Source of the DNA: Fibrobacter sp. UWT2
GTDB lineage: Bacteria; Fibrobacterota; Fibrobacteria; Fibrobacterales; Fibrobacteraceae
Reading direction: 5' to 3'
Length of the DNA: 64,000 nt
Assembly (NCBI RefSeq): GCF_900142545.1
Contig: NZ_FRBF01000003.1
Coordinates: forward strand, 213,451 to 277,450
Notes under the pieces: generated by a model
The model's input: the letters and a program-made list of their open reading frames with translations, nothing else
Told to the model about the DNA's origin: nothing
The model's database searches: none
Translations under genes and position numbers: made by a program
Shown here: in pieces, positions 1 through 6,967 of the stretch
Position numbering within the stretch: position 1 is the first letter of the stretch
How the letters are laid out: each line of letters opens with the position of its first letter

Positions 1-990
1 ACGGAAATTGTGGACTTGATTCGTGATTATGCCGATGGACTCCGCAAGTCCGGGAAATATGAACAACTTTCCAAGGACATCACCGAATTCAAGTTGTCGT
101 CTGAAATATTCGACGTGTATGGAATTTCCATTCAAGACGAAGTTCAAGGCTCAATTGCGACAGCGCAGTCTGATATAGATCGAATCTTTAAACTTGCTGA
201 TAAAAAACTAGGTGAAACAGGAATCGGAAACTTCTATATCACCAGTTCGTCCAAGACAGATGCCGATTGGGAAAATCCGGAATTCAAGGTGGATGTCATC
301 TTGTTTGCGGCCGACAGCGAATGCTTGCGAAAGTTGGATGACTACGCGTCCAAGCGATTCAATGAAATTGATGATGCTTATCGCCGTAAGGTGAACTTGC
401 TCAAGGGCGCCGATGAAAAATTCAAGAAGGAATACAACGATATCGTTAGTAATTCTGCCGAGGTCACCAAGCATGTGTTCGGTTTGCCGGAAACGATTAT
501 GGGCACGGACCGTGATGGCGAAAAGTTTGAAAAGCATCTTTTCGTCGATGATCATGGTTTTGCAAAATTTAAACTGAATAATTGGGAAAAGAAAACTCTT
601 GCTGAGGAATTTGCTCGCGAAGATTTTGTTACATGGTATAGAAATCCTCCTCGAAAATCGTTCTCGCTCGCAATCCCGTATGAAAAGGATAATCAGATAA
701 AGGCGATGTATCCGGACTTTATCATAGTGCGCAAGGATGGTGATTCTTACGTGGCGGATATGTTGGAACCGCACAACCCTGAATTGGGCGATAATCTAGG
801 CAAGGCGAAGGCGTTTGCAAAGTACGCCGAAGAACGCGCCTTGTTCGGGAGAATCCAACTCATTCGTGTGAACGGAGAGCATGTAAAACGATTGGAATTT
901 ACCAAGCGCGATGTTCGCGAAAGGGTTTTGCTTTGCAATAATCTGGAAGACCTAAACCGAGTCTTCAGTGATTGCGCCGTGGAAGAGTGA
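1..990 (+). CDS. Type III restriction-like helicase, C-terminal part (partial)
   Basis: The frame is open from the first base of the window, so the gene starts upstream and only about 329 C-terminal codons are visible; a GTG at base 10 has no ribosome binding site and is not taken as the start. The residues resemble the end of Res subunits and related DEAD/DEAH helicases: an alpha-helical region, then 'EDFVTWYRNPPRK', then a nuclease-like core with 'YPDFIIV' and 'VADMLEPH'. In that family this is the PD-(D/E)xK-type endonuclease fold; here the expected E-x-K appears as E-P-H, as in the related helicases that carry a 'DPH' variant. The Walker motifs lie outside the window. Probable role is DNA restriction or anti-phage defence. 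The family call is from recalled similarity. Confidence 0.6.
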   Translation, partial: TEIVDLIRDYADGLRKSGKYEQLSKDITEFKLSSEIFDVYGISIQDEVQGSIATAQSDIDRIFKLADKKLGETGIGNFYITSSSKTDADWENPEFKVDVILFAADSECLRKLDDYASKRFNEIDDAYRRKVNLLKGADEKFKKEYNDIVSNSAEVTKHVFGLPETIMGTDRDGEKFEKHLFVDDHGFAKFKLNNWEKKTLAEEFAREDFVTWYRNPPRKSFSLAIPYEKDNQIKAMYPDFIIVRKDGDSYVADMLEPHNPELGDNLGKAKAFAKYAEERALFGRIQLIRVNGEHVKRLEFTKRDVRERVLLCNNLEDLNRVFSDCAVEE

Positions 991-998
991 ATTTAGTC

Positions 999-1307
999 TC
1001 ACCCCAATTCGTCATCTACCCATTCAACTTCGCGCTCGATCTCAGGGAGTTTCTTTCCTTCAAAGATTGGCTGCTCAAGAAATTCCTGGGCGCATTCGCT
1101 CAATGATGCCTTGTAGGTTTTCCAAAGGTATTCTTTGTCTTGTCCTTCGGTTTCGCCCTTGACTAGGAAACAGCACATGAAATATTTAGACGGATCTTTC
1201 GTCTCGTGCCACCCTTCGACAAAGTAGATTTTCCCCTTGTACTTGAGGTACATTTCTTCGCCGTAATTCAGGTTGTCGAGAAATTCAACGTAATTACCAT
1301 TGATCAT
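999..1307 (-). CDS. Small acidic protein, possible partner or immunity protein of the MGGRG protein
   Basis: 102 residues, no signal peptide or membrane segment, acidic at the C-terminus ('EIEREVEWVDDELG'). It opens with a beta-rich stretch ('MYLKYKGKIYFVEGWHE') and ends with a 'GKKLPEIEREVEW' motif that recalls short proteins found next to MGGRG-type genes in other bacteria; this is from memory, not a search. The ATG overlaps the end of the upstream gene by 14 nt, so the two are translationally linked and last in a three-gene reverse-strand cassette. A toxin/immunity reading fits the size, acidity and overlap but is inference. No enzymatic motif was recognised. Confidence 0.6.
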   Translation of the reverse strand: MINGNYVEFLDNLNYGEEMYLKYKGKIYFVEGWHETKDPSKYFMCCFLVKGETEGQDKEYLWKTYKASLSECAQEFLEQPIFEGKKLPEIEREVEWVDDELG

Positions 1308-1677
1308 ACTTGGGTACTCCTACGAAAAATTTAGAATATTTGTCGTAAAGTTCTTTTGTAATCGGTTCAGCTGTTTGTCGATTGAAATTAGGCCCGTATC
1401 TGTGGATGTGGAGAACGCTTTGCCTGCTCTTGTCGATATTTGGCTCTGGGTGATAGGCGATATCAAGAACGGCTTCGTGATTGTCGCCATAAATACGCAT
1501 TTCATGAAAGGTTCCGTTTTCTCTGAGTTTGATATAGGCTTTGCTTGTGTGAGATTCTTCGGGAAGAGCGTGCTTTCCGCTAAGACCCTTCAGCACTTTA
1601 ACGTCGTGAATCATCCCAACTGTTTCATAGGTGAACGGCACATTTCTTCCTGCCGCAAAAGTTCCTCTGCCTCCCAT
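1294..1677 (-). CDS. MGGRG-type small protein, possible toxin or nuclease domain
   Basis: 127 residues starting with 'MGGRGTFAAGRNV', a glycine-rich opening shared with a group of small phage- and toxin-associated proteins. The middle has paired beta strands ('KAYIKLRENGTFHEMRIYGDN') and a histidine-containing 'VLHIHRYG' near residue 95 that could belong to an active site. No signal peptide. It is preceded by a strong GGAGG site lying across the stop of the upstream DUF4417-like gene, and it overlaps the downstream acidic gene. The neighbourhood (restriction helicase, RelB/YafQ) supports a conflict or selfish-gene role. Function is not established; the toxin idea is inference. Confidence 0.6.
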   Translation of the reverse strand: MGGRGTFAAGRNVPFTYETVGMIHDVKVLKGLSGKHALPEESHTSKAYIKLRENGTFHEMRIYGDNHEAVLDIAYHPEPNIDKSRQSVLHIHRYGPNFNRQTAEPITKELYDKYSKFFVGVPKYDQW

Positions 1678-1678
1678 C

Positions 1679-2299
1679 TTAAAACCTCCATGTGTTTACG
1701 TAACTGACCGTATAAAGAGGCTGTGCCTCCATTTCGTGGAACGGCTCTCCAACGCAGATAATGCATTCTGGGGTAATCCGCTCACACATGGCGTCAAACC
1801 CCTTGAGAAAACTGCGTTTGGAATGCTTGCACCCAATCATGCCGACTGCTACATAAGCGTTTTTCTCAACGCCATCAAAGGCGTAATCAAAACTTTCGGG
1901 CGTACTCCAACTTATGGTTGGGACAACTGTCAATCCGTTGCTTTGCCAGTAGGCTCCGCACCATCTGCTTTTCCCTGTGCTTTCGATTCGTCTCCAGGGT
2001 TGCATTTCCCCGTACAAAGAAAAATCTGGAGTGAGGAGCAGTTTATATTGTTTTAGCTTTGCCAAATTTTTATCTGGTTGGGAATAGACAACTTCGAAAC
2101 GGTTGTCGTCCACAAAGAAATGGACCGCGAATTCCCTAAACATGGGGGCTTCGTCATTTCTGGTGCTGTTGAATGCCAGAAAGTTGATGTTTGAAAGTTT
2201 TATCTGCTGTTTTCTCACGATAGGGATATCCCATCTTCCGTCTCCTTTGAAGGAACTTCGAAGGAAACGCTGTTGATTTCGAAAAGCATAACTTTTCAT
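1679..2299 (-). CDS. DUF4417-like, phage-associated protein
   Basis: 206 residues. The pattern 'GDGRWDIPIV' near residue 20, 'LLTPDFSLYGEMQPWRRIEST' in the middle, 'RWCGAYWQSNGLTVVPTISW' and a later 'VAVGMIGCKH' matches my memory of DUF4417, a family often found in phages and integrated elements whose function is unknown. Start chosen at the ATG at 2299 because AAAGGAAAAA precedes it; an ATG at 2345 is in another frame. It is the first gene of the reverse-strand cassette, and its stop lies 1 nt before the ATG of the MGGRG gene. Possibly a DNA- or nucleotide-acting enzyme; no catalytic residues can be named. Confidence 0.65.
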   Translation of the reverse strand: MKSYAFRNQQRFLRSSFKGDGRWDIPIVRKQQIKLSNINFLAFNSTRNDEAPMFREFAVHFFVDDNRFEVVYSQPDKNLAKLKQYKLLLTPDFSLYGEMQPWRRIESTGKSRWCGAYWQSNGLTVVPTISWSTPESFDYAFDGVEKNAYVAVGMIGCKHSKRSFLKGFDAMCERITPECIICVGEPFHEMEAQPLYTVSYVNTWRF

Positions 2300-2405
2300 A
2301 TTTTTCCTTTGACCTTTGGCCAGTCTTTTGATTGTTGGTAGCCAAAATGCCCGGAAATTCCTATCTTGAGAAATACCCTAGCCTCGAGATAGCAATATCT
2401 AGGCG

Positions 2406-2443
2406 AGCCGTGGTGCTATTGGCGTAGCGCTGCGGCTTTTTTT
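2406..2443 (+). terminator. Strong orphan rho-independent terminator
   Basis: A 13-pair stem, AGCCGTGGTGCTA (2406-2418) with TAGCGCTGCGGCT (2425-2437) counting three G-T pairs, closes a 6-nt loop and is followed by a run of T. In this orientation no forward gene ends upstream for about 1.4 kb, the intervening genes being on the reverse strand. It may therefore end a small untranslated transcript arising near 2300-2400. Confidence 0.65.
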
Positions 2444-2543
2444 GATGGCTGTTTGTTATTTCAAATATAGCATTCTTTTAAAATTGTGTCAATTTATGAC
2501 ATTAAAAATTTGTGCGTTTTAGGGTGAGTTAGTTAAGGTGGGG

Positions 2544-2584
2544 CGAACGCTCACGCACTTGTCCTTTGGTGCGTGGGTTGTTCG
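2544..2584. other. Two-part hairpin, unknown role
   Basis: CGAAC (2544-2548) pairs with GTTCG (2580-2584), and CACGCAC (2552-2558) pairs with GTGCGTG (2569-2575), giving a nested stem around a 10-nt loop. No T-run follows, so it is not a simple terminator. It could be part of an RNA or a protein site. Confidence 0.4.
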
Positions 2585-3001
2585 TCTTCGTTATCCGATT
2601 TGGAAAATAGAAATAATTAGCGAGTGTCGAAATTTGGTGTGTAATTAATATGGGTGTTTTTCTCTATATAAAACAACTTGTGAATAAGGAATTCCTGATA
2701 GGGTAGTTCGTGTGAGCGTATAAATTGAAATCAAGGGCTACGCCATTTTTTAACGAGATTGTAAGAAGTTCCCCTTGCCAGACAAATCTTTCTTATTTAT
2801 ATTTGTGGTGCTCAAATGTGTACTTACATGCTTTGAATGATGAACCGTAAAGCCCCGCCTTTTTATACTTGTAGGCGGAAGGAGAGAAAGATGAATGAAA
2901 AAGAATGGCCAAATTCGGCCTCAAATCCGCAAATTAGCGGTCAAATATATTGCATTTGCATTGAAAATGAATTAGATTTGTATAAAAATGAGGTAATTCA
3001 T

Positions 3002-3277
3002 ATGGCAAATGCAGTTTTACAGACGAGAATCGACAAGGCCACCAAAGATCAGGCGGAGGATTTGTTTGAATCGCTCGGTTTGGATATTACCACGGCTATT
3101 AGACTGTTCTTGAAACAGGCGATTAACCAACGCTGCATTCCTTTTGAAATTGTTCCTCCTCAACGTGAGTTTTCCGATTCAACGTTAGCCGCTATTGAAG
3201 AAGCTAAAAGCCTTGCAAGGAGCCCCAGAGCGAAAAGGTATTCTTCTGCTAAGGAACTCCTTGAGGATTGCAAGTAA
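3002..3277 (+). CDS. relB: RelB/DinJ-family antitoxin
   Basis: 91 residues beginning MANAVLQTRIDKATKDQAE, the ribbon-helix-helix opening of RelB/DinJ antitoxins, followed by 'LGLDITTAIRLFLKQA' and a charged C-terminal tail that would wrap the toxin. Start taken at the ATG at 3002, with GAGG 10-14 nt upstream; the in-frame ATG at 2837 would add 55 unlike residues. The gene overlaps yafQ by one base (TAATG), the usual coupled arrangement. The antitoxin neutralises the RNase and, with it, is expected to repress the operon. A TATAAA box near 2981 may be the -10. Confidence 0.9.
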   Translation: MANAVLQTRIDKATKDQAEDLFESLGLDITTAIRLFLKQAINQRCIPFEIVPPQREFSDSTLAAIEEAKSLARSPRAKRYSSAKELLEDCK

Positions 3278-3558
3278 TGGTCTATGAACTTCTTAAGACT
3301 TCTCGCTTTAAGGCTGGCGTAAAGCTCGCCCGAAAGCGGGGGTTGGATCTTTCTCTTCTAGAAGATGTCATTGAAAAATTGCGACTTGATCAACCGCTTG
3401 AAGCAAAGCATCATAACCATGAATTGTCAGGAAAATTCAAAGGCGTCTGGGAATGCCATATTCAACCGGATTGGCTGTTGCTTTACTTGAAAGACAATGG
3501 GGTACTTGTATTGACTTTGGTCGATACGGGAACGCACAGCGATATCTTTAAGAAATAA
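3277..3558 (+). CDS. yafQ: YafQ-family mRNA interferase toxin
   Basis: 93 residues, the usual length. The residues known to matter in the YafQ branch of RelE-fold RNases are visible: H48, H61, D65, W66, H87 and F91, in 'HNHELSG', 'ECHIQPDW' and 'TGTHSDIF'. YafQ cleaves mRNA in the ribosomal A site, slowing translation during stress or when the antitoxin is lost. The start is the ATG at 3277, overlapping the antitoxin stop; a TTG nine bases earlier is less likely. All key residues are present, so an active toxin is expected. Confidence 0.92.
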   Translation: MVYELLKTSRFKAGVKLARKRGLDLSLLEDVIEKLRLDQPLEAKHHNHELSGKFKGVWECHIQPDWLLLYLKDNGVLVLTLVDTGTHSDIFKK

Positions 3559-3573
3559 AGTTCGATTGGCAAT

Positions 3574-4152
3574 CTAAGGTTTCCGCTCAATAGTAATGGT
3601 GTCCTGCAGGTCTATGCGCAGGAGCCCTTCCCTTGCGGCAACGTAGAACTTGTCGAAGTTGCAGGTGTTTTCTTCGGCACCGGTGGCGTCGAATTCCAGC
3701 ACGTCCGTGAACGTTTTCTTGCCGACGGTGAGCGAATCCAGCATGTGCACGGTGTAGCCGTCGCTATTGGTCATCTTGTTGCCCTTAAGGTCCCTGAACA
3801 CGATGTCCGAACCGTAGTGCAACAAGCCGTCGCGTAAATATTTGAGGCACGAAACTGTCATCTTGCCGCCATCTTCATTGCATTCGACGCGCATTTCAAT
3901 GTTGATTTCGTTGATGCTGCCCGATGTTTCGAAATAGAAGTTCTCGGGCTTGTGACTGTAGATGCGCTCGCTGTAGGTGTCTTCGATGCCCCAGTTGTCT
4001 ACGACCTTGATTGTGTCGCTCCATTCCTGTTCTTTCTGCACCAACTTTGCGAAATTACCTCCGACATAGTCGTCCGACGTGTCGAACATTCCGCACGAAG
4101 TAAGCGCCATGCCCACGATCAGTATGCCCACCATCTTTACGAACCTATTCAT
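3574..4152 (-). CDS. Putative lipoprotein
   Basis: 192 residues with a lipoprotein signal: basic start 'MNRFVKM', hydrophobic core and lipobox 'LTSC' with the lipid-bearing cysteine at 20. The mature part is beta-rich and acidic, with no recognised domain. Its overall plan (short strands, then 'DSLTVGKKTFTDVLEF', then a final 'GLLRIDLQDTITIE') parallels the C-terminal half of the upstream lipoprotein ('DTITFNGTTYDSVFVI', 'GILKFETTDGKSFTI'), suggesting the two are paralogues. The ATG overlaps the upstream gene by 8 nt, so they are co-translated. Envelope location predicted; function unknown. Confidence 0.75.
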   Translation of the reverse strand: MNRFVKMVGILIVGMALTSCGMFDTSDDYVGGNFAKLVQKEQEWSDTIKVVDNWGIEDTYSERIYSHKPENFYFETSGSINEINIEMRVECNEDGGKMTVSCLKYLRDGLLHYGSDIVFRDLKGNKMTNSDGYTVHMLDSLTVGKKTFTDVLEFDATGAEENTCNFDKFYVAAREGLLRIDLQDTITIERKP

Positions 4153-4810
4153 TGTCGCCCCCTTCCTTGATGGTGAAACTCTTACCGTCGGTGGTTTCGA
4201 ATTTCAGGATTCCCTTTTCCTTGGAAAAATAAAGGTAGGCTGTATCGCCTGGAACATCTTCGTGGTAGTTGAGACCATCGTAATGCGCATTGTCCATGAT
4301 GACGAATACGCTGTCGTAGGTTGTTCCGTTGAAGGTGATGGTGTCGAGCATCATGAGGGTGTTCTCGATGCCCTTTTCCAGCGGGGTGCCGTTGGAATCA
4401 AGGGCGGCGGAGAATTTAGTGTTTCCGTGGCTTATGCGCATCGGCATGCGAGTGTTTTTTTCGTCGCTGTCGTCAATGTTGCCGTAGAAGTTTACCTCGA
4501 CGCTCATGATGGGGTAGGTGGACGTGAGCAGAATGGTTCGATCCTCTTCTTCGACCTCTACGCAAAACTCGCTCCATTCGTTCTTGAAAATGGAGTCCTG
4601 GCTTACGGTCAGGTCGAATTCGAAACCTTCGGAATGTATGTAGTGGGTCGTTGCGCCCTTCTTGAAGCTGCCAACTGTTTTCTGACAATCGGCGAGCTTT
4701 AATTTTGGGTGACGCACTTCGTTGCAGGTGTCGGTAGACCCGCAGGCAGTGAGAACCGCGCTACAAGCGGCAATCGCTAGCCCGGCTGTAAATAAAACTC
4801 CTTTTCGCAT
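4145..4810 (-). CDS. Putative lipoprotein, paralogue of its downstream neighbour
   Basis: 221 residues. Signal 'MRKGVLFTAGLAIAACSAV' with lipobox 'LTAC', cysteine at 23. The mature protein is acidic with alternating strand-like segments and ends 'GGDNE'. No family recognised. GGAGAA lies about 5 nt before the ATG (GGAGAACAATATG). First of an overlapping gene pair, 12 bp downstream of the GSCFA gene, so all three may be one transcript. The repeated 'time/field' phrasing of the C-terminal part shared with the neighbour suggests an old duplication. Probably anchored in the outer or inner membrane facing the periplasm. Confidence 0.75.
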   Translation of the reverse strand: MRKGVLFTAGLAIAACSAVLTACGSTDTCNEVRHPKLKLADCQKTVGSFKKGATTHYIHSEGFEFDLTVSQDSIFKNEWSEFCVEVEEEDRTILLTSTYPIMSVEVNFYGNIDDSDEKNTRMPMRISHGNTKFSAALDSNGTPLEKGIENTLMMLDTITFNGTTYDSVFVIMDNAHYDGLNYHEDVPGDTAYLYFSKEKGILKFETTDGKSFTIKEGGDNE

Positions 4811-4822
4811 ATTGTTCTCCTT

Positions 4823-5875
4823 TTACCCTAACTTCAATCCCGCAATCTGTTTCTCAAGTTCTGTCGCTTGCGTTGCAAGCTTCTTCTTGAGTTCCTGTGT
4901 GGCGGGGGAGTTTTCGTCCTGGATTCGGTGGTTGGCCGTTTTCAGGAACTTTTCCACTTTCGCCATGTTCTCGCGGGTGGCGCTGTCGCAGTAGGTTTCG
5001 ACCATTCGCTCAAAGATGTATTCTTCTGCGGTTTTAGACAAATGGATCATGTCGTCGCTGTAAAAGCGGTAGTCGCGCAGTTCATCCATTACTATTTCGT
5101 AGCTCGGGAAATAATCAACGGTGTCATTGCGCGAAGCGCATGACTGCTGCGTCTCGCAAATGCGTGAGTAAACTCCCGCGCTTGCTCGACTTGCGTTGTC
5201 ATTGCGAGGAGCCAACGGCGACGTGGCAATCTCTTTGTTGATGGCGAGCAGTACCGTCGCCTTTGAAAGGTTGTTCCCGTGAGCGCCGTCGCCTAGGTGC
5301 CTGATAGGCGATACGGTGAAGACGATGCGGGCGTCGCGATTCATGTCGCGGAGCAGGGTGACGATCCTTTGGATGGCTTCGGCGGCTTCGTCGACCGAAA
5401 TTAGCTTGCGTTCAAATTGGCTCGGGTCTTGCCGGTGACAATTCGCTACGGGTTTGCCGCTGTCTTTTAAATAGTAGACAAACGCGGATCCGAGCGTGAT
5501 AAAGATGACGTTTGCCTTCTGCAAAAAATCGCGGGCTTGTGTTGCCGCGGCATTCAGCTTGCCGATACATTCTTCTTTTGTCGTGCTCGAAAGCGAACTA
5601 TGTGCGTCCCAACAGTGCCAAAGCCTGTCGCATCGCGTGTCCTGAAAAACATCTTCTTCTCCGAAAACTTTCCCGTCGGCAATCGCCTTGATCTGGCTCG
5701 CTAGCGAAACCGGATTATAGACCGTTCCGAACGGATTCGCAAGAACGTTGAATTTTCGTTCTGCGAACAGCGCCGAAATATTGTCGGCAAAGCACGACCC
5801 GAAAAATGCCAAACGACTCGTGTAGTCGATTTTAAAATCTGCGGCGGGAATGTCGATCTTCGTGAAAAAGTTCAT
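4823..5875 (-). CDS. GSCFA-domain protein (SGNH-like hydrolase) with a repeat-encoded insert
   Basis: 350 residues. The family signature 'FFGSCFADN' is at about residues 25-33, followed by 'ITLGSAFVYYLKDSGK', 'TVSPIRHLGDGAHGNNLSKA' and 'FPSYEIVMDELRDYRFY', all typical of GSCFA proteins, which resemble SGNH/GDSL esterases; the serine in 'GSCF' would be the nucleophile. Substrate unknown. Between 'LLAINKEIA' and 'VDYFPSYE' the frame reads about 40 residues (rich in A, S, R, N) encoded by a palindromic intergenic-type repeat at 5120-5232, absent from the family consensus as I recall it. The frame stays open through it. The start has no Shine-Dalgarno; TAAATT lies 6 nt upstream, suggesting a leaderless message. 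Confidence 0.88.
   Translation of the reverse strand: MNFFTKIDIPAADFKIDYTSRLAFFGSCFADNISALFAERKFNVLANPFGTVYNPVSLASQIKAIADGKVFGEEDVFQDTRCDRLWHCWDAHSSLSSTTKEECIGKLNAAATQARDFLQKANVIFITLGSAFVYYLKDSGKPVANCHRQDPSQFERKLISVDEAAEAIQRIVTLLRDMNRDARIVFTVSPIRHLGDGAHGNNLSKATVLLAINKEIATSPLAPRNDNASRASAGVYSRICETQQSCASRNDTVDYFPSYEIVMDELRDYRFYSDDMIHLSKTAEEYIFERMVETYCDSATRENMAKVEKFLKTANHRIQDENSPATQELKKKLATQATELEKQIAGLKLG
5120..5232. repeat. Palindromic repeat inside the GSCFA gene
   Basis: Two units opening with GTCATTGCG (5123 and 5198) lie in the coding region. The second runs to GGCAATC and forms ATTGC/GCAAT outer arms around a GC-rich centre, the look of the common 'GTCATTGCGAGGAGC' intergenic repeats. Its length keeps the reading frame open. 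Confidence 0.7.
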
Positions 5876-6058
5876 GCTACAAATTTAAATAGAATAAGCG
5901 GGGCGAATTGTATATGCTTAACGGTGTTTCTGAAAGAAGGGGTGGAGTGTTGCCTTTTTTTTTGCTGTATTTATTGTGAAAAATATTGATTTTTTATATA
6001 AAATTCTGCAAAATGCTTAAATTTTAGAAATTTAGTGAAAAATTTATTGTAAAAACTA

Positions 6059-6087
6059 TTGACTTTTGAAAAATCTTTGTTTATATT
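6059..6087 (+). promoter_or_regulatory. Promoter of the TIGR02147/FISUMP pair
   Basis: TTGACT (6059-6064), a 17-nt spacer, then TATATT (6082-6087): a near-consensus housekeeping-type promoter. The start codon is at 6125 behind AGAGGAGG, leaving a leader of about 30 nt. Confidence 0.7.
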
Positions 6088-6124
6088 TAGGGTGTACTTA
6101 ACCGGGGGGTTAAGAGGAGGACAA

Positions 6125-6958
6125 ATGAAAGATATACTTGAATATACGAGCTACCGTCAGTATATCGCGGATTATTACGCCGACAAAAAGGCGAAATCTG
6201 CGTTTACCTGGCCGGAGTTCGCTTCTGCGGCGGGATTTTCTTCGCCGGTCTACCTAAAATATGTGAGCGAGGGCCGCTTCAACTTGAGCGAAGCGGCTGT
6301 CGATCGCGTTGCCGCGGCAATGCACCTGTCCGGTAGCGATCTTGATTTTTTCCGCGAGATGGTTCGTTTCGATCATGCGAAGTCGGACAAGGCGAAAAAG
6401 GAATCTTTCCAGAAGTTGGTGGCGATGGCGGAAAGTCGTAAGGCAAAAGTGATTGAGGCCGATGCGTTCCGCTATTTTGACAGCTGGAAAAATCCCGTGC
6501 TTCGTGAATTGGCGCCTGCCATGCCCGGGGCAAAACCGTTAGCACTTGCAAAAGCGTGCCGTCCTAAAATTACTGCTGCCGAAGTGAGCGATTCGCTGAA
6601 CTTTCTGATTAAGGCGAACATGCTTCAGAAAGACGAAAACGGCAATTACGTTCAAACGGACAGGTCGATTACGGCCGGGCCCATGGAAGTGACACCTGCG
6701 GTGATTCGCGGATTGCACCGCCAAATGGGCGAACTTGCGCTCGACACAATCGAGGGCGTGCCGCAAAACGAAAGGCATTTTTCAGGCGTGACTTTGGGCA
6801 TTACGCAAGGCGCCTACGACGAAATCGTCGCTGAAATCAATGCGTTCCGCAAGCGCATTATTGAAATTGCCACTAGGGAAACTGAAACGGATGAGGTGTA
6901 CCGCCTGAACATCCAGTTTTTCCCCATGACAAATAAAAACGGTACAAAAAAGGGTTAG
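6125..6958 (+). CDS. TIGR02147-family protein
   Basis: 277 residues from the ATG at 6125, which has AGAGGAGG 6 nt upstream; an earlier in-frame TTG lies in the promoter. It opens 'MKDILEYTSYRQYIADYYA' and has the helix-turn-helix-like 'FTWPEFASAAGFSSPVYLKYV' that is the mark of TIGR02147, a paralogous family greatly expanded in Fibrobacter. The C-terminal half repeats small helical segments ending 'RLNIQFFPMTNK'. The family is thought of as regulator-like, but no target is known. A FISUMP lipoprotein follows 9 nt after the stop, a pairing seen repeatedly in Fibrobacter, which suggests a dedicated regulator and surface protein. Confidence 0.88.
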   Translation: MKDILEYTSYRQYIADYYADKKAKSAFTWPEFASAAGFSSPVYLKYVSEGRFNLSEAAVDRVAAAMHLSGSDLDFFREMVRFDHAKSDKAKKESFQKLVAMAESRKAKVIEADAFRYFDSWKNPVLRELAPAMPGAKPLALAKACRPKITAAEVSDSLNFLIKANMLQKDENGNYVQTDRSITAGPMEVTPAVIRGLHRQMGELALDTIEGVPQNERHFSGVTLGITQGAYDEIVAEINAFRKRIIEIATRETETDEVYRLNIQFFPMTNKNGTKKG

Positions 6959-6967
6959 GAGGATATC

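Larger units (their letters stand above)
2300..3001. other. Gene-free AT-rich stretch with structured elements
   Basis: No convincing coding region. It holds a strong plus-strand terminator-like hairpin (2406-2443), a second two-part hairpin (2544-2584), an 'AAGGAATTCCT' palindrome near 2687, and an AT-rich leader before relB. A frame open from 2837 runs into relB, but it lacks a ribosome binding site and reads low-complexity residues, so it is treated as non-coding. Confidence 0.6.

Noticed and set aside
2154..2345. Alternative first gene overlapping the DUF4417-like start
   Set aside because: Different frame, no domain; the real start has a good ribosome binding site at 2,299.
2837..3001. 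Longer RelB start
   Set aside because: No ribosome binding site at 2,837 and the extra residues do not match the family.
5120..5232. Frameshift or assembly error in the GSCFA gene
   Set aside because: The frame is open on both sides and family motifs continue in frame after the insert, so it is a true in-frame insertion as given.
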